Source of the DNA: Ktedonobacter racemifer DSM 44963
GTDB lineage: Bacteria > Chloroflexota > Ktedonobacteria > Ktedonobacterales > Ktedonobacteraceae
Assembly: GCF_000178855.1 (NCBI RefSeq)
Contig: NZ_ADVG01000001.1
Coordinates: forward strand, 1,426,001 to 1,490,000
Direction of reading: 5' to 3'
DNA length: 64,000 nucleotides
Each line of letters begins with the position of its first letter. The first letter of the stretch is position 1. Below are positions 35,572 through 42,596 of this stretch, piece after piece. A program made the position numbers and the translations under genes. The notes under the pieces were generated by a model. That model made no database searches. It was not told where the DNA came from and saw nothing but the letters and a program-made list of their open reading frames with translations.

Positions 35572-36833
35572 ATGGTCTATGTCCTCTCACCAGATAGGAC
35601 GCCGCTTATGCCTTGCTCTGCTGCGATTGCCCGTTTGTTGCTCAAAGAGGGAAAGGCCAAAGTCGTCCGCAGAACCCCTTTTACGATCAAGTTGTCTGTA
35701 CAGCCAGAGCGTACCTACACCCAACCCTTGACCTTGGGAGTGGATACCGGGAGTGCGGTGATTGGTTCGGCTGTCGCGGATGGAACAGGGCAGCATCTTG
35801 TATCTTTCTGAAGTGGAAGTGCGCAATGATATTGCCACGACGATGAAAGAACGAGCCACCCATCGTCGAGATCGCCGCAACCGAAAGACACGCTATCGGC
35901 CTGCACGCTGGTTACATCGGAGGAATTCCATCAAGACTGGGCGATTCTCCCCAACCATGAGAAGCAAGATCGACGCCCATCTGCGAGAAATCCACTTTGC
36001 GCACTCCTTGTTGCCAATCTCGTCCATTGTGCTGGAAACAGGAACCTTTGACACACATGCGCTCAAAAACCCGGAGGTAGTGCGAAAGAAGTGGCTCTAT
36101 CAGAAGGGCATCAATTACGGTTTTGCCAATACCAAAGCCTATGTGCTCACACGGGATGGCTACACCTGTCAACACTGCCAGGGGAAATCCAAGGATCAAC
36201 GGCTCGAGGTGCATCACATCATCTTTCGTAGCCAACACGGAAGCGATGAGGAAAGCAAGCTCTTGACGCTCTGCAAGACCTGTCATGATGCCCTTCACGC
36301 TGGGACTATTCCCCTCAAGCGCACCGGAAAGAAAAAAGGGGATTTGCTGCACGCGACCCAGATGAATAGCATCCGCGTGCAATTGTTGAAACTGGTTGAG
36401 GCGGAAGAAACCTGGGGCTTCGTGACGAAAGAACATCGATTGCTTGCGGGTTTGCCCAAAGAACATTGTTTTGACGCGGCCATGATTGCGACACGCGGAA
36501 ATCGGCCTGTTTTCCAGATACAAACGGTGTTTGTCAAGAAATGCATTCCAGATGGAGAGTATCAGCAAACCAAAGGAAAGCGAAGCGAGCAACGGATCCC
36601 GACAGGAAAAATCCAGGGATGCGCGCAAATGCGACAAAGTGCGTTATCGAGGTCAGGAATACTTTATCAAAGGGCGTATGTCTACTGGTTATGCTATTTT
36701 GATGATGATAGACGGGAAAAAGGTCGATTTGAAACCCATTCCCAAGTTTGAGAAGATGAAGAGAGTGAGTGCGCGATCCTCATGGATGACCTGTCAAAGC
36801 ATCATGCCAGGTTCCTCAAGCTCTCTCATCTGA
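35572..36833 (+). pseudogene. iscB: iscB, frameshifted RNA-guided nuclease gene
   Basis: IscB is the RNA-guided nuclease ancestral to Cas9. Its parts appear in order but in three reading frames: the PLMP motif (PLMPCSAAIARLLLKEGKAK) and RuvC-I (GVDTGSAVIG) in the first frame; then the arginine-rich bridge (THRRDRRNRKTRYRPARW), RuvC-II (IVLETGTFDTHAL), the HNH domain (RDGYTCQHCQ..LEVHHIIF..LCKTCHDALH) and RuvC-III (HCFDAAMIA); then the C-terminal CDKVRYRGQEYFIKGRMSTGY. One extra base near 35794 and one near 36620 explain both breaks. The ATG at 35572 follows AAAGGA. As read, no full-length product can be made. Confidence 0.88.
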
Positions 36834-37178
36834 TGTTCGTGTGCAAATACCGGAAAAAGCTGCTTCTCTTCTCTGGAAATGAGGTTAAACAAGTATTTGA
36901 GGAAATTGCAGCTCACTCAGATGTCTCTTTTGAGGCACTTGAAGTGGATCAAGATCATATTCACTGTTTGGTGAAAAGCGAACCTCAGATGCGCACCGCT
37001 GGCCATCGTCGGCAGACGGAAACACATCTCGACCATGCAATGTTGGCAAAGGCATGCGCAATGCGTTAAAAAGGCAAATTTGGAAAGAGAGGACATTCTG
37101 GAGTGATGGGTACTTCTGCTGCACCATCGGGAATGCAAGCAGGAGACTATTCACCAGTACATTGAAAGCCAGGGATAG
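36782..37178 (+). pseudogene. tnpA: tnpA, frameshifted IS200/IS605 Y1 transposase
   Basis: IS200/IS605 transposases are single-strand HUH enzymes of about 130-150 residues. The N-terminal two thirds are readable from ATG 36782: LSHLMFVCKYRKKLLLFSG, then the metal-binding HUH pair in QDHIHCLV. After SEPQM the frame is lost, and family-like pieces continue in other frames (PLAIV, KERTFWSDGYFCCTIGNA, and ETIHQYIESQ with the likely catalytic tyrosine). At least three shifts are needed to rebuild the protein, so it is dead. It overlaps the end of iscB. Confidence 0.85.
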
Positions 37179-37322
37179 GAGGAAGGAGCGGCGTTCATCC
37201 ACGAGGCTGAAGACCTCGTGGTTTTCTCGCCGCTCCCCGTATAAACTTGAGCTTAAGCAGTCCGGAGAAGATATGCGGAAAAGGGCGAGAATGCGGTTGA
37301 AAACTAGACAAAGAAGAAAAAT

Positions 37323-37363
37323 AAAAAGAACTGGGCTGGCATGCTGCCAGCCCAGTTCTTTTT
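37323..37363. terminator. 19-bp stem terminator, bidirectional
   Basis: AAAAAGAACTGGGCTGGCA pairs with its exact complement across a 3-nt loop. The stem ends in A5/T5 so it can stop transcription from either side. Confidence 0.85.
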
Positions 37364-37372
37364 AACACAACC

Positions 37373-37494
37373 TGTAAATCCCAACACTATCATGGCGAAA
37401 ATCCAACAATTATCCCGGTGAGCAAGCGGTTCCAGAATGGTTTGCCCGCCGGGATAATTGTTGTAAAAGGACCAGTTTAATGTTGGGATTTACA
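37373..37494. repeat. 122-bp element with TGTAAATCCCAACA ends
   Basis: Perfect 14-bp terminal inverted repeats TGTAAATCCCAACA (37373-37386) and its complement (37481-37494). A second, inner inverted repeat CAACAATTATCCCGG (37404-37418 with 37449-37463) lies inside. The right-end sequence CCAGTTTAATGTTGGGATTTACA recurs at 40220-40374, interrupted by another insertion. No coding capacity; likely a MITE or IS remnant. Confidence 0.75.
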
Positions 37495-37595
37495 ACCATG
37501 GCCCGCCTCAAACATCCTCATGCTGCTCCCATCCAGCCCATGTAGTGACAAGCAACCGATTCCTGAACTGATGAGAAAATTCGTCACCAAAAAGC

Positions 37596-37625
37596 CTGAC
37601 AGATACTTTTCTTCTGTGGTATATT
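37596..37625 (+). promoter_or_regulatory. Promoter of the tetR gene, leaderless layout
   Basis: CTGACA at 37596-37601, an 18-bp spacer and TATATT at 37620-37625. The expected start of transcription falls at or next to the ATG at 37632, and no ribosome site precedes that ATG. The operator overlaps the -10 box. Confidence 0.6.
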
Positions 37626-37646
37626 GCTTGCATGAGCAAGCAATAT
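37621..37646. promoter_or_regulatory. TetR operator 1 (tetR promoter)
   Basis: Perfect palindrome with 10-bp arms ATATTGCTTG / CAAGCAATAT and spacer CATGAG. It covers the -10 box and start codon of the tetR gene, implying autorepression. Confidence 0.8.
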
Positions 37647-38258
37647 ACCACAGACCCACAAACTGAGGAACCGCAAGAGACGAGAGCGCGCATCATCGCC
37701 GCCGCCTCAAGGGTGCTCGCAACCAAGGGCTATGACGCGACCACGCTGCGCGAGATCTCACGCGAAGCCCAGGCAGCCCCTGGACTGGTGCATTATTACT
37801 TTGGGGGCAAGGATCAGTTGCTCGTGGAGGCCCTGCAGGCCGCTGGTCAGCAGTTTCATCAACGCATGCAGCACCTGGTCCGCCAGATACCCGACGAGCA
37901 ATCGCTCGACGCCTTCCTGACGCAGATCTCGGAACGAGTTGAACAGGACGAAAACATCTATCGCCTGCGCTATGAATCGTTCTCCCTGGGTCTGCATAAC
38001 GCCCTCATCGCCCCGGCGGTGAGCGAACGGCTGGCACGGCGACGGGAGGAAATTGGCTCGGTCATGGGGACGATCCTGGAGAAGCTGGCCAGGACAGAAG
38101 GGGTGGAACGCTCCGCTGTCGATCTAACTATCCTGGCAGCGCTCCTGCTCGCGCTCTTTGATGGGCTGGCCTTGCAAAAAATCATGGACGCCAGCTTCGA
38201 TCTGGAGGCCGCGTATAGCGTCCTGGCGCGGATGCTGCGTGGATTGCTCGTAAGTTGA
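37632..38258 (+). CDS. TetR-family repressor of the local cluster
   Basis: 208-residue TetR/AcrR regulator. The N-terminal helix-turn-helix is clear: TRARIIAAASRVLATKGYDATTLREISREAQAAPGLVHYYFGGKDQLL (about residues 17-65). The C-terminal ligand domain is of general AcrR type. The gene overlaps a perfect palindrome that is repeated before the cupin, hydrolase and metallo-hydrolase genes downstream, so it very likely represses itself and all three. No ribosome site precedes ATG 37632 and the promoter sits right before it, suggesting a leaderless mRNA. A terminator follows, so each downstream gene appears to have its own promoter. Confidence 0.92.
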   Translation: MSKQYTTDPQTEEPQETRARIIAAASRVLATKGYDATTLREISREAQAAPGLVHYYFGGKDQLLVEALQAAGQQFHQRMQHLVRQIPDEQSLDAFLTQISERVEQDENIYRLRYESFSLGLHNALIAPAVSERLARRREEIGSVMGTILEKLARTEGVERSAVDLTILAALLLALFDGLALQKIMDASFDLEAAYSVLARMLRGLLVS

Positions 38259-38317
38259 GGGAGCTCGCGCACCCCTGGCAACACGCGAAGCATCGATAGA
38301 CAGACCACGGGCGAGCG

Positions 38318-38350
38318 AGCGGCGCTCTGGGAACAGAGCGCCGCTTTTTA
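38318..38350 (+). terminator. Intrinsic terminator of tetR
   Basis: 12-bp stem AGCGGCGCTCTG / CAGAGCGCCGCT with a 4-nt loop, followed by TTTTTA. Confidence 0.85.
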
Positions 38351-38371
38351 CCTCGCTCTTTGAACTGCAAC

Positions 38372-38393
38372 ATTGCTTGTTTGAGCAAGCAAT
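38372..38393. promoter_or_regulatory. TetR operator 2 (cupin promoter)
   Basis: Perfect ATTGCTTG-N6-CAAGCAAT with spacer TTTGAG, ending 17 bp before the cupin start codon. Confidence 0.78.
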
Positions 38394-38410
38394 AATGAAA
38401 GGATGTTGTT

Positions 38411-38872
38411 ATGAGTGTCATCGTCCTGAGACCAGGAGAAGGACGCGCCATCTCTCTTGGTCCCATTCAAATGATCGTTCAGGAAGATGGAACGCAGACG
38501 CGGGGAACACTGGGCGTGGCGGAATTTACTGTGCCTCCCCATGCTCCCACTCCTCCTGCTCATATCCATCACGCGCATGAAGAGGTCTTTTACGTCCTGG
38601 AAGGCGAATTAGATTTTCTGGCAGGGACAGAGACCGTGCGAGCCGGCGCTGGAACGTTCGTAATGGTGCCCATCGGGGCTCTGCATACCTTTAGCAACCC
38701 GACGGACAGGCCCGCTCGTTTCCTTAATACGTTTACGCCTCCGCGCTATATCCACTACTTTGAAGAAATGAGCAAGCTCATCCAGGAAGGGATGGCTCCC
38801 GGTGCGCCAGCCTTCACGGAATTGATGGCTCGCTACGACACCGAGGTGGTTCCGTCACCCGCGACGCGCTGA
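38411..38872 (+). CDS. Cupin-domain protein
   Basis: 153-residue single cupin. Motif 1 reads PPAHIHHAHEEVFYVLEGE (three histidines and a glutamate for a metal), and motif 2 lies in FVMVPIGALHTFSNP with the fourth ligand histidine. Cupins of this size include quercetin-2,3-dioxygenase-like, isomerase and sugar- or ligand-binding proteins; the substrate is not decided. AAAGGA lies about 7 nt before ATG 38411. The preceding TetR operator makes it part of the small regulon with an alpha/beta hydrolase and a metallo-hydrolase, a combination that looks like degradation or detoxification of an organic inducer. Confidence 0.88.
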   Translation: MSVIVLRPGEGRAISLGPIQMIVQEDGTQTRGTLGVAEFTVPPHAPTPPAHIHHAHEEVFYVLEGELDFLAGTETVRAGAGTFVMVPIGALHTFSNPTDRPARFLNTFTPPRYIHYFEEMSKLIQEGMAPGAPAFTELMARYDTEVVPSPATR

Positions 38873-38939
38873 TCTTGCCCGAGCAAGAGAGCACGCCAGG
38901 TGGCAGAATTGCTCACTCACAGATAGTTTTTCGTTTTCT

Positions 38940-38961
38940 ATTGCTTGCTTGAGCAATTAAT
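38940..38961. promoter_or_regulatory. TetR operator 3 (hydrolase promoter), degenerate
   Basis: ATTGCTTG-N6-CAATTAAT, spacer CTTGAG. The left arm is perfect and the right arm has two changes from CAAGCAAT. It lies 42 bp before the hydrolase start. Confidence 0.65.
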
Positions 38962-39003
38962 ATCAGGCAAGAGAAATGGTTTCAACAGAAAGGATTACAT
39001 TCC

Positions 39004-39804
39004 ATGAGCACTTCATTTCCTGAGACACGCAAAGAGTCTTTCGCCGATGGTCTGACCATACGCTTTGACGAGCGAGCGAACAGCGGTCGTCCCATACTCA
39101 TTTTGCATGGTGGTGGCGGTCCGCAGACCGTGGCGGGCATCGCTGCTGGGCTGGACAAGGCGCACACCCTAGTGCCGACCCATCCTGGCTTTGAAGGTGA
39201 GCCACGTCCGAAGTGGTTCGATAGTATTGATGATCTCGCCTTCGCCTATCTGGACCTCCTGGAACGGCTCAACCTGCGTGACGTCCTGGTCATTGGCTCC
39301 TCAGTCGGGGGCTGGATCGCCTCTGCGATGGCCTTGCGCGATACCACGCGGCGGCTTCGCGGTCTCGTGCTGATCAATGGCGTGGGGATTCAGGTAGAGG
39401 GGCATCCCGTTCCTGATGTCTCTACGTTGGCTCCCCAGGAGCTCGCGGCCCTCAGCTTCCATAATCCCGCAGCCTTCCGCATCGACCCGTCGACCATCAC
39501 CCCGGAGCAGATTGCCACCAGGAAAGCCAATACCGAGACGCTCTATGTGTATGACCGCCAGAGGCTGGGCGGTGATCCCAAGCTCCAGCGTCGCCTCAGG
39601 TATGTGACCATCCCCGTGCTGGTGGCCTGGGGAGAGAGCGACCGCGTGGCAGACCTTGAATATGGTCGTGTCTATGCCCAATCGTTCCCCAACGCGCGCT
39701 TTGAACCGATCCCAGAAGCCGGTCACCTGCCACAGATCGAGCAGCCTGAGCGCCTGCTGACCCTTGTGCGGCACTTCGCGATCAGCATCAGAGCGACCCT
39801 GTAG
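39004..39804 (+). CDS. Alpha/beta hydrolase
   Basis: 266-residue alpha/beta hydrolase. LILHGGGGPQTV forms the oxyanion region, VIGSSVGGWIAS carries the nucleophile serine, VAWGESDRVADL the acid and EAGHLPQIEQPE the catalytic histidine. The fold branch resembles meta-cleavage-product hydrolases and haloalkane or epoxide hydrolases, but no substrate-specific residue can be named. AGAAAGG lies 8-9 nt before ATG 39004. A degenerate copy of the TetR operator is upstream, linking it to the cupin and metallo-hydrolase. Confidence 0.88.
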   Translation: MSTSFPETRKESFADGLTIRFDERANSGRPILILHGGGGPQTVAGIAAGLDKAHTLVPTHPGFEGEPRPKWFDSIDDLAFAYLDLLERLNLRDVLVIGSSVGGWIASAMALRDTTRRLRGLVLINGVGIQVEGHPVPDVSTLAPQELAALSFHNPAAFRIDPSTITPEQIATRKANTETLYVYDRQRLGGDPKLQRRLRYVTIPVLVAWGESDRVADLEYGRVYAQSFPNARFEPIPEAGHLPQIEQPERLLTLVRHFAISIRATL

Positions 39805-39904
39805 GTTGCCGAAGCGACAGGAACCCCGCTGCCGCTCTCTCCCAGTTGTGAGGCGGGCGGCGAGCGGAAAACGAGGAGCCCCAGCGTGTTTTTATATGAT
39901 GATA

Positions 39905-39926
39905 ATAGCTTGCTCAAACAAGCAAT
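39905..39926. promoter_or_regulatory. TetR operator 4 (UlaG-like gene promoter)
   Basis: ATAGCTTG-N6-CAAGCAAT with spacer CTCAAA, the reverse complement of the TTTGAG spacer of operator 2. One base differs from the perfect site. It lies 20 bp before the start codon of the broken hydrolase gene. Confidence 0.72.
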
Positions 39927-39946
39927 AAAAAGATAGGACAACAGTT

Positions 39947-40228
39947 ATGAAGACACTGACGATTACACGTATAGCCCATTCTACGGTGCTGATCGACTTC
40001 GACGGGTAACGCGTGTTGACTGATCCCTGGTTTTCGGAGCAAGAAGGCTTTTATCATGGTGAGCCATATGGAATTGAGCTGGTGGATCTGCCTCAACTCG
40101 CCGGCATCATCGTCAGCCACGAGCACTACGACCACTACGATATGCAGGCTTTCCAGGCTTACCCAGACAAGCAGGTACCTTTGACGGTGATCAGAGGTAC
40201 AGCCGGGCCGGAGCAGGAACCAGTTTAA
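39947..40228 (+). pseudogene. Truncated UlaG-like metallo-beta-lactamase-fold hydrolase
   Basis: From ATG 39947 the frame encodes MKTLTITRIAHSTVLIDFDG, then a TAA at 40007-40009, then continues in the same frame with RVLTDPWFSEQEGFYHGE and the metal site SHEHYDHYDMQAF, the HxHxDH-like signature of the UlaG/metal-dependent hydrolase family (normally about 230-260 residues). The similarity ends near VIRGTAGPEQ at about 40215, where transposon-end sequence begins. The gene therefore has both a nonsense codon (probably CAA to TAA) and loss of its 3' two thirds. It kept its TetR operator. Confidence 0.85.
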
Positions 40229-40374
40229 TGAGTCTGGCCCAATTGAGGTGAATGATGAGCTTATCCTTCTAGCTTCTCCTATTTTTCGAGCTCGGGTTTA
40301 TGATATTGTCGAGTTTATTGAAGATCTTATCACCTAAATTGGGCCAGACTCAGTTTAATGTTGGGATTTACACA
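40220..40374 (+). repeat. Second right end of the TGTAAATCCCAACA-type element, interrupted
   Basis: CCAGTTTAATGTTGGGATTTACA, identical to the right end of the 37373-37494 element, is present here but split by a 120-bp insertion with duplication of CAGTTTAATG. No matching left end is visible upstream, so this is a truncated copy that also truncates the UlaG-like gene. Confidence 0.65.
40231..40350. mobile_element. 120-bp MITE with 10-bp target duplication
   Basis: Terminal inverted repeats of 21 bp with one mismatch start AGTCTGGCCCAATT (40231) and end with its complement (40350). The insertion is flanked by direct repeats CAGTTTAATG at 40221-40230 and 40351-40360. The 78-nt interior has no coding potential. 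It must have been mobilised by a transposase encoded elsewhere. Confidence 0.88.
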
Positions 40375-40600
40375 CAACCGTTCTCCGACACTTGGACAAA
40401 TATGGACAAGCCACATTCACCCGGATCGGTTCCTGCTTCACCGAGGGCAGTTTCACTGAACCACCTTACGACGGATCAGCCAGAGCTGCCCTCTCCGACA
40501 GGCGTTTCACCCTTCCCGAGGAACTCCCGGTAGGGACCTGGCTGCCCGCTCAGATACAAGATCGCCAGCGCTGCCAGGTTCAGCGCGGCATTGAGGTCAC
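40375..40600 (-). ncRNA. Possible TnpB omega (right-end) RNA
   Basis: TnpB nucleases are known to use an RNA that overlaps the 3' end of tnpB and runs to the right end of the element, with the guide beyond it. This stretch, read on the minus strand, is in that position. I base this on location only and have not folded it into a confirmed structure. Confidence 0.35.
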
Positions 40601-41895
40601 GATCGATCACCAGCCCACAGGCCGGATGCTCGCAGACATAGATGCGCTCTGAAAGGTCTATCTCTTCTTTGATATGGTTGCAGCCAGAGCACAGTTTGGT
40701 GGAAGCAAACCAGCGATCTGCCCACAGCAGGTTTTCTCCTTGCCAGAACGTTTTGTAGCCCATTTGCCGCTTGAACTCGCCTAATCCGACATCGCTGATT
40801 GCCAGAGCCAGCTTGTGGTTCTGTGCGCATCCCTGCCACATTGAGATCTTCAAGCACGACCACGGCAGGACGCCTCTGGGCATCCAAGATGCAAGCCTGG
40901 CGCAGCAGTTTTTTCATCTGCTTGGCTTTGACCTTGTTCGCAATGGTTTTCGGCAGGGGCTCTTGGGGCGACTCCTTTTTTGATCGCTTGCCACGCTTTG
41001 GCTTCACCTTGGCTTTCGGCTCTGGCAACGTAGCAGCAATCTCAGCTTTGCGGATTTCACGTTCTTCTGGCGTCAGTTGGGCGCGGGTGAGCTGGCTTGT
41101 GCCTTTGTGGAGGGCATCCTCGCGCACATAAGCGACGCGGGCATACTTGCGCGCTACTTTTTGACGGGCTTTGGCGCGGTTCCTGCTCCCTTTCTGTTTC
41201 CGGGAGAGCCAGCGATGCAGCCGCTTGATCCGCTTGAGTTCGGATGTGAGGGCTTTGGGGTTGGCAATGGCACGCCCATCGGAGCATTGGGCCAGGGTTT
41301 TGATTCCGGTATCCACGCCGATCGGCGGACCAGCTGCCTGTGGGGGATCAGGCACCTGCTCACTCACCTGCACCGAGACAAACCAGCGCCCTGCCTTTTC
41401 ACTGACCGTGGCCGAGAGCACAGCGACGCCGCCGGTAGGCAAATAGCCACACTCGTGCAGGCGCAGCCGTCCGAAGCGCGGCAGTTCAATGGCTTGCTCG
41501 TAAATATGAATACTGCCTGTCAGCCGGAAACTGCCCACTCCGTTCCGTTTGGTCTTGGGCTTGGGGAACCCCGGCTTGCCCCTCCACTTGCCTTCTTTCT
41601 TGAGGTCACAGCGGCGGAAAAAGTTCCTGTAGGCTTGATCTAGATCGCGTAACGCCTCCTGCGGCGCGGCTTTTGACACCTCGTACATCCAGGGAATCTC
41701 GGTTTGCTTGAGCGTGTTCAATTCCCGGTGCAGTTCCATCGCACTGATCCAGCGTTTCTCCTGTTGATAGACCTCTTGCTTGCGTCTGAGCCCCCAATTC
41801 CAGGACCAGCGCGCTGCGCCTGCATGCTGTTTGCAGAGGGTGATTTGTTGGTGATTGAGATCTAATTGCGTGCGATAGCCGCGTGTAATCAGCAT
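40476..41895 (-). pseudogene. tnpB: tnpB, frameshifted RNA-guided nuclease gene
   Basis: TnpB is the RNA-guided nuclease ancestral to Cas12. From ATG 41895 the first frame gives the helix-rich N-terminus and RuvC-I (GPPIGVDTGIKTLAQCSDG) and reaches RuvC-II (AVVVLEDLNVAGM). One extra base near 40845 then breaks the frame. The rest continues in the next frame as AQNHKLALAISDVGLGEFKRQ, the zinc finger (CSGCNHIKEEI..YVCEHPACG) and RuvC-III (DRDLNAALNLAALA). Repaired, the protein would be about 470 residues with an unusually basic insertion (PKAKVKPKRGKRSKKE). As read it lacks a continuous active site. Confidence 0.87.
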
Positions 41896-41930
41896 CGATC
41901 CGGTCCTGCCTGCCTCTTAAGAACGCCTCA

Positions 41931-42533
41931 TCAAACGCACTCCTCGGTCCGCTCCTCTTTCATGAGAGATTCCACGCACTGCTTGATGCGTTCGGCTCTG
42001 TGCCGAGAGCCGCGCCTGCCGTACATCCGGGCCGCCATACTGGTAATGAGGCTGACAACGTCATCGACGAGATCGTCCTGCGTCTCATGGGGAAAGATGG
42101 CTTCGATGCGGCGTCCCTGGGCTTGGAGCAGCGTTGTGAGATACCTCCACCCAAAACGGGTGCCACGATCGCGGTGTTCGACAAGAATGGTGCCAATACT
42201 TGGGTCGGCCAGCAGCTTGAGGAATTTCGGGCGGTTGTCGTTGAGGCCCGATGCAATTTCGACGACGTCTTTGGCCACTGGGTAGCCACGGGCCGCCGCG
42301 TAGTCGCGCAGGCGTTGCACCTGGCGCGCGAGATCGCTTTTTTGATCAGCAGAGGACACGCGCGCATACAAGGCGATGCGCCCCGTCTCTGGCTTCTCCG
42401 CCACCGGATCGCGCACGATCACCGTCCTTGTGGGCGTTTGGTAGGCATCGAGCGTCCCGGCTTTATACCACCGCCAGGCGGTTTTATAGGTGACTCCAGC
42501 TTTTTTGGCATACTGACTTAACTTCATGTCCAT
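41931..42533 (-). CDS. IS607-family serine recombinase, copy 1
   Basis: 200-residue transposase of the IS607 type. An N-terminal MerR-like helix-turn-helix (MKLSQYAKKAGVTYKTAWRWYKAG) is fused to a small serine-recombinase domain. The nucleophile serine is in ALYARVSSADQ, and arginines follow in VEHRDRGTRFGW. Serine recombinases cut and rejoin through a phosphoserine link. The gene is intact, unlike the tnpB that follows about 35 bp downstream. A second copy at 63394 differs in only three residues, suggesting recent transposition. ATG 42533 is preferred; another ATG lies two codons on. Confidence 0.92.
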   Translation of the reverse strand: MDMKLSQYAKKAGVTYKTAWRWYKAGTLDAYQTPTRTVIVRDPVAEKPETGRIALYARVSSADQKSDLARQVQRLRDYAAARGYPVAKDVVEIASGLNDNRPKFLKLLADPSIGTILVEHRDRGTRFGWRYLTTLLQAQGRRIEAIFPHETQDDLVDDVVSLITSMAARMYGRRGSRHRAERIKQCVESLMKEERTEECV

Positions 42534-42596
42534 AGATTACCATGAAATATCCATATTAGTCAATGTATTCTAAATATATTTTTTACCCTATCAAAT

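Larger units (their letters stand above)
35247..37240 (+). mobile_element. IS605-type element with omega RNA, iscB and tnpA (decayed)
   Basis: A roughly 2-kb unit: a structured non-coding region (35247-35571), iscB, overlapping tnpA of the Y1 type, and a right-end hairpin (GGAGCGGCG / CGCCGCTCC at 37185-37236 with an inner CCACGAGG / CCTCGTGG). Both genes carry frameshifts, so the element cannot move by itself. The left end touches the stop codon of the FHA gene. Boundaries are approximate. Confidence 0.85.
37237..37595. other. Intergenic region upstream of the TetR cluster
   Basis: About 360 bp after the IS605 right end. It contains a strong terminator-like hairpin (37323-37363) and a 122-bp inverted-repeat element (37373-37494), described separately, and no gene. 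Confidence 0.6.
40375..42560 (-). mobile_element. IS607-family element, copy 1 (tnpB frameshifted)
   Basis: Serine recombinase gene followed by tnpB on the minus strand, the standard IS607 order. The left end probably lies near 42555, where the similarity to copy 2 (ACATTGACTAATATGG upstream of the recombinase) fades. The right end is near 40375 but cannot be fixed. It separates the broken UlaG-like gene from homoserine dehydrogenase. Confidence 0.8.
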
